A stretch of 10,791 nt of DNA, taken from positions 1-10,791 of the forward strand of contig DATKXU010000116.1 in the NCBI GenBank assembly GCA_035528905.1, given 5' to 3'. The translations under genes and the position numbers were made by a program. Positions 6,336 to 10,791 of the stretch are shown piece by piece (position 1 is the stretch's first letter; every line of letters starts with the position of its first letter). The notes beneath the pieces were generated by a model that was given only the letters and a program-made list of their open reading frames with translations, had not been told where the DNA came from and made no database searches. The stretch comes from DATKXU01 sp035528905. Lineage in GTDB: Bacteria > Armatimonadota > UBA5829 > DTJY01.

Positions 6336-6418
6336 TGGAGTAATGGAGTGGTGGAGTAGTGGAGTATTGGGGGCATCGGGAACCCATCACTCCAGTACTC
6401 CAGTACTCCAGTATTCCA
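6336..6418. repeat. Hairpin built from inverted arrays of 8-nt units
   Basis: The left arm is four tandem octamers of the form TGGAGTNN (6336-6367) plus TGGG (6368-6371). The right arm (6383-6418) is the reverse complement of the same design: four octamers TGGARTNN plus TGGG. The arms agree at 29 of 36 positions and enclose an 11-base loop (6372-6382). The structure fills most of the gap between the SIS gene stop (6421) and the peptidase ribosome site. It starts 2 bases after the SIS stop on the minus strand. Confidence 0.85.
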
Positions 6419-6420
6419 TT

Positions 6421-7458
6421 TCATATCGTCCGCGTGATCTTGCTCAGTTTGCGCGGCTGATCCGGGTTGTAGCCCTTAGTTACGGACAAGTAATGCGCGA
6501 AAAGCTGGCCCGCCACTACGTAAACAAGGGGGCTGTATACCTCGTCCACTTCGACAGGAAGCTTGATCGGGGTTGCGGCGCGCGAGAGGATTTCGTCCTC
6601 GGTAGAGATGACTATCGTCTCAGCCCGATCGTTGGCCAGCTTGTCGGTCAGCTCGAACATCGTCTTGTACGCTTCTCCCGGCGGCGCATATAGAAACACG
6701 GGGAACCCCTCGTCTATCGCAGCTATCGGGCCGTGCATGAAGTCCGCCGCGGAATACGGCTTAGCCACAACGTAGCAGGTTTCCATCAGCTTTAGGGCTG
6801 CTTCCTGGCAGGTGGCTTGATTCAGGCCCCTGGCGATTACCATGCACTCCCGGATGTAGCGGTATCGCTCGGCTATCCTCTCGATCTCCTGTTCCATGTC
6901 GAGCACTGCCTGAACTGCGCCGGCTGCCGATCTCAGGTCATTCAGCATCCGCGTATTCCCCGTGATCGCGCTTGAGAGCATGCAAAGCATGCCCAGCGTG
7001 GCTGTGTAGGTCTTGGTGGCGGCTACGCTCTTTTCTTCGCCTGCGTGGCACAGGAGCTTGAAATCGGCCGCGCGCGCCAATGAGGAGCCCGGTACGTTTG
7101 TTATCCCGGCGGTGAGCGCGCCCATCTCTCTAGCACGCTTCAGCACATCAACGACATCAGCAGACTCTCCCGACTGCGATATGCCGAGTACGAGCCAGTT
7201 CGAGAGGTCGAGTTTCGCATGATACAGCGTGAATACCGATGGCGCAGCGAGGCTTACTGGTATGCTGGCCGTGATCTCGAACAGGTATTTCCCGAAGGTC
7301 GCGGCGTTGTCGGATGTTCCGCGAGCCGCGATGCTGATGCACTGAATCCCCCGGTCTGTCATTGCGCGCTGGAGAGCCTGGACGGTGGCATATTCCTCAT
7401 CACAGAGCCGCTCAAGAATCCCCGGTTGCTCGTGGATCTCCTGCAGCATGTGGGTCAT
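6421..7458 (-). CDS. SIS-domain aminosugar-phosphate isomerase/deaminase (GlmS C-domain-like)
   Basis: A 345-residue protein with two SIS domains and no glutaminase domain, resembling the isomerase half of GlmS and the NagB-II/AgaS/FrlB group. The first SIS domain has ARGTSDNAA (45-53), the sugar-phosphate loop ISQSGES (93-99) and EKSVAATKTYT (142-152). The second has QEAALKLMET (218-227), with E219 at the place of the ring-opening Glu, and DFMHGP (239-244), with H242 at the place of the GlmS His. The C-terminus has DQPRKLSKIT, where K339 corresponds to the sugar-binding Lys. It therefore looks active on glucosamine-6-phosphate or a similar ketose/aldose phosphate, most likely as a deaminase, since there is no ammonia-making domain. 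The ATG at 7458 is preceded by AAGGAGA at good spacing, and this site overlaps the stop of the GNAT gene upstream, so the two are coupled. Confidence 0.88.
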   Translation of the reverse strand: MTHMLQEIHEQPGILERLCDEEYATVQALQRAMTDRGIQCISIAARGTSDNAATFGKYLFEITASIPVSLAAPSVFTLYHAKLDLSNWLVLGISQSGESADVVDVLKRAREMGALTAGITNVPGSSLARAADFKLLCHAGEEKSVAATKTYTATLGMLCMLSSAITGNTRMLNDLRSAAGAVQAVLDMEQEIERIAERYRYIRECMVIARGLNQATCQEAALKLMETCYVVAKPYSAADFMHGPIAAIDEGFPVFLYAPPGEAYKTMFELTDKLANDRAETIVISTEDEILSRAATPIKLPVEVDEVYSPLVYVVAGQLFAHYLSVTKGYNPDQPRKLSKITRTI

Positions 7459-7469
7459 ACTACGTCTCC

Positions 7470-8660
7470 TTAGAAATGATCAGGCAGCCAGAAAACCGGA
7501 TGCTGTGGCGGAAAGAGCGCCGACACGATCTGCCTGTCCTTATGTGAAAGGGCTAGACCTAATTCCTCTTCGTCCTTGATCCCGAAAAGCAGTGAGAAGA
7601 AATCGGACTGGGTGACCGGTATTCGAGCAGGATTGTGCGCGCCTAGTGCGACCCGCCCAAATCTCACCGTCAACTCCAGGCTGCTCATCTCCGTGTCGAG
7701 GCTTATGGAGCCGGAAGGCGGCTTGCCCAGCCGTGCTCTCCTGTTCAGCTCCGGCAGAATCCTCTGGCCCAGAGACTGCATGTTGATTATCCGGCACATC
7801 ATGTCCATCGGCTGGTGGATTTCCACTTGCCGAGAGACCTGTGCGATGGCAGCCGAAATCTCCGGTTCGTGCGGAAGATCGCTCCAAATCCTCCGAACCC
7901 CGAGTGCCGACGCGCGAGCGGCCGCTTTCTGGATCAGCACCTGCGCGCATTCCTTGTCTCCCGATGCGTACCCTATCTCCCGCAGCCAGCAGTTCTCTTT
8001 ATCGAACTGGAAGAACAGATAGCCGCAGATTCTTCCCTCGGTTTCCGCAAGGAGTGTGGACTTCGGCGCGCCGAATCGGGGCAGCGCATATCCCTTCCAA
8101 TACTCGCGGCTGCGAACCACTGTCAGGGGCCGCAAGCTGTTGCCCTCCTCATGGATCCCCTGAATGCTCGGCATATCGTATGTCCAGTCGCATGGGCGAG
8201 TCGAGTATTTCGTCTGTGTATCGTCACGCAGTTTGCGGCGCAATCGCCCGCTGAGAGTCCTCACGGGCACCGAGCACCAGCCCGCCTTCTCGTAGAACGG
8301 CTGGATCCCCGTGAATAGGACGGAGAAGTCCATGCCGTGCTCGCGCATCACTGCGATGGCATCCCTGAGGAGGCGAGACGAATAGCCCTTCTTCCGATGG
8401 TCGGGGTGAGTCGCTACGTTGCCGATTCCGCCCATCCGAATCCGGGCGCTTCCCACCCTAACCTCGCGCTCGCATATCTGGAGGGCGCTGACCAGCTTGC
8501 CATCGAGCACGCAGACCCTGGTGTACTCGTGCCTGTACCAGGGATCGCCGCGAAGGTACGGAACGAAGCAGTCGCCATCGGCGCGTTTGAAGACTTCGCT
8601 CCACAAGCTCAGGCACTTCCCCAGCTCGTCCGGCTCGACGGCTCGGAACTCCTCGGACAT
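7470..8660 (-). CDS. GNAT N-acetyltransferase, Eis-like
   Basis: A 396-residue protein with the length and layout of Eis-type acetyltransferases: an N-terminal GNAT domain, a second degenerate GNAT-like domain and a C-terminal SCP2-like domain. The acetyl-CoA site is visible as GGIGNVATHPDHRKKGYSS (about 77-95), with the R-x-x-G-x-S pyrophosphate loop at 89-94. It is followed by LFTGIQPFYEKAGW (about 115-128), which holds the usual Tyr of motif B. The chain ends in Phe, as often seen in Eis-like proteins, where the C-terminus reaches the active site. Eis family members acetylate amines, including aminoglycosides and lysines. Coupling to a SIS aminosugar enzyme hints at an amino-sugar or peptide-derived substrate, but this is inference. 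The ATG at 8660 has only a weak GGGTG upstream. No promoter is seen in the 105-base gap before it. Confidence 0.82.
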   Translation of the reverse strand: MSEEFRAVEPDELGKCLSLWSEVFKRADGDCFVPYLRGDPWYRHEYTRVCVLDGKLVSALQICEREVRVGSARIRMGGIGNVATHPDHRKKGYSSRLLRDAIAVMREHGMDFSVLFTGIQPFYEKAGWCSVPVRTLSGRLRRKLRDDTQTKYSTRPCDWTYDMPSIQGIHEEGNSLRPLTVVRSREYWKGYALPRFGAPKSTLLAETEGRICGYLFFQFDKENCWLREIGYASGDKECAQVLIQKAAARASALGVRRIWSDLPHEPEISAAIAQVSRQVEIHQPMDMMCRIINMQSLGQRILPELNRRARLGKPPSGSISLDTEMSSLELTVRFGRVALGAHNPARIPVTQSDFFSLLFGIKDEEELGLALSHKDRQIVSALFPPQHPVFWLPDHF

Positions 8661-8687
8661 GGCATAATCACCCGCGACTCTCTGAAA

Positions 8688-8773
8688 GACGGTAGACTGT
8701 AGACCACAGACCCGGAATGGCCTTGCCCGATCACGCTCTGCTGTCTATTGTCTATAGTCTATCGTCTACCGTC
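8688..8773. repeat. Hairpin built from inverted arrays of 7-nt units
   Basis: The right arm is TCTATTG, TCTATAG, TCTATCG, TCTACCG and TC in tandem (8744-8773, period 7). The left arm (8688-8711) is the inverse design: GA, CGGTAGA, CTGTAGA, CCACAGA, C. The left arm matches the reverse complement of 8750-8773 at 20 of 24 positions, with a loop of about 38 bases. It fills the gap between the mtlD and GNAT genes and runs into the 3' end of mtlD, supplying its TAG stop (8766-8768). The architecture is like that at 6336-6418, but the unit is unrelated. Confidence 0.8.
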
Positions 8774-9956
8774 CGCCGCCCGGCCAGCGGCCCGAACTCA
8801 GCACATCCATTTGCTCGCGTATGAGCTGCGCCAGCTCCGAATCAGGAGCGATTCCGCAGATCGCCTCAAACACCCGATCAAGCCCTTCCACCTGGATCGT
8901 TCTGCGCAGTTCCGCGGCTGCTGGGTCGTCCGGATTATCATACATCAAAGCCGCGGCCGCAGCCAAGCATACATTCCGAGGTGTGATGCCGTAGGACATG
9001 GCCAATTCCGCGCCGCCGATCAAGCGGTCATCCGGTCCCAGCTTCCTGATCGGGTCTCTGCCGACGCGAGCCACCGTATCTCCGAGCGCGACGTTCGCAA
9101 AACGTTGCAGCAGGTCGTCAATATGCTCCTGGTGCTCCTCTGGAGTGAACCCGTGGCGGCGGATCAATGCCTCGCCGGTTTCGGCGAGCGCCTTCTCGAC
9201 TACCGCGCGCACCACAGGATCGCGGACCGCCTGGTACACGTATTCGTGCCCGCGCAGGTAGCCAAGATACGCTGCGGCAGCATGCCCCAGGTTGTGCGTG
9301 AAGAGCTTGCGCTCAACGTATGCTTGGAAGTTATCATATGGCTGGAAACCGACAATCTGCGGGATGTCGCCGACAAAGCCCGTGCGGGCGACCGGCAGCT
9401 TCTTGTACTCCTCAACTGCAACCAGAAGCGGGTCTCTCCAGCGCTGCTCCTCTGTCATGACAGGGACCATGCGGCTCACCACGGATTCCACAAACCCGAC
9501 GTTCTTCATGATGTAATCCGCGTATTCTTGAGGGAGTTCTTCCAGTATGTAGCCTCGAAGCACGTCAGAGGCGTGAAGGAGGTTCTCGCAGATGATGATG
9601 TTCAGGGGATCGGATACCCCGCCGTCGGCTCGGAGCTTGATCCCCATCGCGATGGTCGGAGCGACTTGCCGCAGGGCATTCACTCCGACCGCCGTGCAGA
9701 CGAGCGATGCGTCTAGGATTTCCCTGGCGACGGCTTCTCTTTCCGCGCCGTGGACGGCCCGAACGTTCCGTACGATCACGGTCTGCGGGTTATCGCCCAC
9801 AATCTCGATGGGATAGCTTCGGCGCTCGTTGACCAGACGCACGATCTCGTCAACGACATCAACGAAGACGACCTCGTATCCCGATTCGGTGAATAGCTGA
9901 GCGGTGAAGCCGCGCCCGACGTTGCCGGCGCCGAACTGTATCGCCTTCAGCGCCAT
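8766..9956 (-). CDS. mtlD: Mannitol-1-phosphate 5-dehydrogenase-like polyol dehydrogenase
   Basis: A 396-residue member of the polyol-specific long-chain dehydrogenase family, expected to interconvert mannitol-1-phosphate and fructose-6-phosphate with NAD(H). The N-terminal Rossmann domain has FGAGNVGRGF (8-17) and an acidic VDV (32-34) suited to NAD. The family catalytic signature K-x4-N-x2-H is intact in KLFTHNLGHA (K217, N222, H225). The middle also carries ICENLLHASD (122-131). The length is close to that of E. coli MtlD. The ATG at 9956 directly follows the TAG of the transketolase gene (TAGATG), with GGAG 5 bases before the ATG, so they form an operon. No mannitol PTS gene is in view, so the enzyme may work from fructose-6-phosphate toward mannitol, or on a related hexitol phosphate. 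The last codons and the stop lie in the 7-nt repeat hairpin, so the C-terminal tail is probably repeat-derived. Confidence 0.9.
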   Translation of the reverse strand: MALKAIQFGAGNVGRGFTAQLFTESGYEVVFVDVVDEIVRLVNERRSYPIEIVGDNPQTVIVRNVRAVHGAEREAVAREILDASLVCTAVGVNALRQVAPTIAMGIKLRADGGVSDPLNIIICENLLHASDVLRGYILEELPQEYADYIMKNVGFVESVVSRMVPVMTEEQRWRDPLLVAVEEYKKLPVARTGFVGDIPQIVGFQPYDNFQAYVERKLFTHNLGHAAAAYLGYLRGHEYVYQAVRDPVVRAVVEKALAETGEALIRRHGFTPEEHQEHIDDLLQRFANVALGDTVARVGRDPIRKLGPDDRLIGGAELAMSYGITPRNVCLAAAAALMYDNPDDPAAAELRRTIQVEGLDRVFEAICGIAPDSELAQLIREQMDVLSSGRWPGGGR

Positions 9957-10791
9957 CTATCTCCGCTCCTGTTTGTGCTGGATTGCCAGTTTCGCAGCAC
10001 TTGCGATGTCTGCCGGGGTCATGCCGTACTTCTTGAGAAGCTCGGCCGGTTTTCCTGATTCGGTGAAGGTATCGGGCACGCCCACGCGCTCCATCGGGAT
10101 GGGGCACGCGTCAATCAGCGCTTCGGCAATTGCGCTGCCCAGCCCGCCGACGATGTTGTGCTCCTCCGCGCTGACGGCGCATCCGGTTTTCCTTGCTGAA
10201 TCGAGAATAGTTTCGGCGTCCAAGGGCTTGATGGTGCTGACGTTCACTACCTCGGCGGAGACGCCTTCCTCCGCCAGCATATCGGCGGCCTCCAGGGCTT
10301 CGGCCGTCATGATGCCGCACGCGAATATGGAGACGTCATCGCCCGGACGCATCACCGCCGCCCTGCCGATGGCAAAATCGTAGCTCTCGTCGAAAACCGT
10401 CGGGACTTCCGAGCGCCCCAGGCGCATGTAGACCGGCCCGACGTAATGGGCGATTGCGCGGACCGCCTTCTTGGTCTCGACGCCATCCGCCGGAACAATT
10501 ACCGTGATATTCGGGACCGCGCGCATGATGGCGATATCCTCGTTGGCCTGGTGGGACGCGCCGTCTTCGCCGACTGTGATGCCGCCGTGGGTGGCGACGA
10601 TCTTCACATTCAACTCAGGGTAGCATATTGACATCCTGACCTGGTCCCAGACGCGGCCGCTTGCGAACACCGCGAAGGAGCTCGCAAACGGAATCTTGCC
10701 GGCGGTTGCCAGCCCGGCCGCAGTGGAAATCATGTTGGCCTCGGCGACTCCGAAGTTGAAATGCCGGTCAGGAAATGCCTTGGCGAAGACG
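9957..10791 (-). CDS. Transketolase C-terminal subunit (split type), 5' end outside window
   Basis: The open frame continues past the window edge. The visible 277 residues hold the pyrimidine-binding (TPP) domain and the transketolase C-terminal domain. The segment FNFGVAEANM near the visible start contains the Glu that activates thiamine diphosphate. THGGITVGEDGASHQ follows, with conserved His residues, then PADGVETKKAV and GPVYMRLGR. The C-terminal domain contains TIKPLDAETI and EEHNIVGGLGSAIAEAL. Closeness to the edge and the domain content fit the roughly 300-residue C-terminal subunit of two-gene transketolases common in anaerobes and archaea. The N-terminal subunit would be expected just upstream, outside the window. 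A full-length single-chain enzyme cannot be excluded. It would feed fructose-6-phosphate to or from the pentose pathway, a natural partner for mtlD. It ends with TAG directly before the mtlD ATG. Confidence 0.88.
   Translation of the reverse strand, partial: VFAKAFPDRHFNFGVAEANMISTAAGLATAGKIPFASSFAVFASGRVWDQVRMSICYPELNVKIVATHGGITVGEDGASHQANEDIAIMRAVPNITVIVPADGVETKKAVRAIAHYVGPVYMRLGRSEVPTVFDESYDFAIGRAAVMRPGDDVSIFACGIMTAEALEAADMLAEEGVSAEVVNVSTIKPLDAETILDSARKTGCAVSAEEHNIVGGLGSAIAEALIDACPIPMERVGVPDTFTESGKPAELLKKYGMTPADIASAAKLAIQHKQERR

Noticed and set aside
6336..6418. CRISPR array
   Set aside because: The units are only 8 bases with no spacers, and the two arms are inverted relative to each other. 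No cas gene is nearby.
6343..6693. Plus-strand open frame starting in the 8-nt repeat
   Set aside because: Its N-terminus is a translation of the repeat hairpin and the rest is antisense to the SIS gene.
8748..9716. 322-codon open frame on the plus strand opposite mtlD
   Set aside because: It begins inside the 7-nt repeat, is rich in His/Arg/Asp as in antisense shadows, and lies opposite a gene with an intact catalytic signature.

Overview
The window is GC-rich bacterial DNA, probably a contig from an uncultured lineage. Eight complete genes and one gene cut by the right edge lie on the minus strand (about 1639 to 10791). On the plus strand, the left end carries the tail of an IS3-family insertion sequence and one orphan membrane-anchored protein gene that converges on the minus-strand block. 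A split transketolase, an acetogen-type methyltetrahydrofolate methyltransferase/MetF pair, a DUF3866 gene and palindromic intergenic repeats fit an environmental bacterium of a deep lineage such as Armatimonadota, Chloroflexota or Firmicutes-like clades. The sequence alone does not settle this, and the assignment is a guess.

Layout, left to right. 1-139: C-terminus of an IS3-family transposase and the IS right end. 140-459: non-coding except for a good sigma70-type promoter (394-422). 460-1467 (+): membrane-anchored protein with a YycI/PepSY-like look. 1468-1638: convergent intergenic region with two short palindromes. 1639-3998 (-): a three-gene cluster read as Nudix ADP-ribose pyrophosphatase, then metF (TAGTG overlap), then an AcsE-like methyltransferase. 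4059-5147 (-): DUF3866 protein. 5192-6313 (-): M20 (PepT-like) metallopeptidase. 6421-7458 and 7470-8660 (-): SIS-domain aminosugar-phosphate isomerase/deaminase and Eis-like GNAT acetyltransferase, tightly coupled. 8766-9956 (-): mannitol-1-phosphate 5-dehydrogenase-like protein. 9957-10791 (-, 5' end outside): C-terminal subunit of a split transketolase, directly abutting mtlD.

Functionally the minus strand holds central metabolism: pentose/hexitol-phosphate handling (transketolase, MtlD), aminosugar phosphate turnover (SIS plus GNAT), peptide turnover (M20), and one-carbon metabolism. MetF makes 5-methyl-tetrahydrofolate and AcsE passes the methyl group to a corrinoid protein. No acetyl-CoA synthase, corrinoid protein or MetV partner is in view, so a Wood-Ljungdahl pathway is possible but not shown.

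The most unusual structure is in the gaps. Two intergenic spaces hold large hairpins, each built from facing arrays of very short tandem units: 8-nt units at 6336-6418 and 7-nt units of unrelated sequence at 8688-8773. Both abut the 3' end of a minus-strand gene, and the second supplies the stop codon of mtlD. Simpler palindromes follow three other genes on that strand (4027-4045, 5160-5184, 1581-1600). No CRISPR, tRNA, rRNA or clear new defence system was found.
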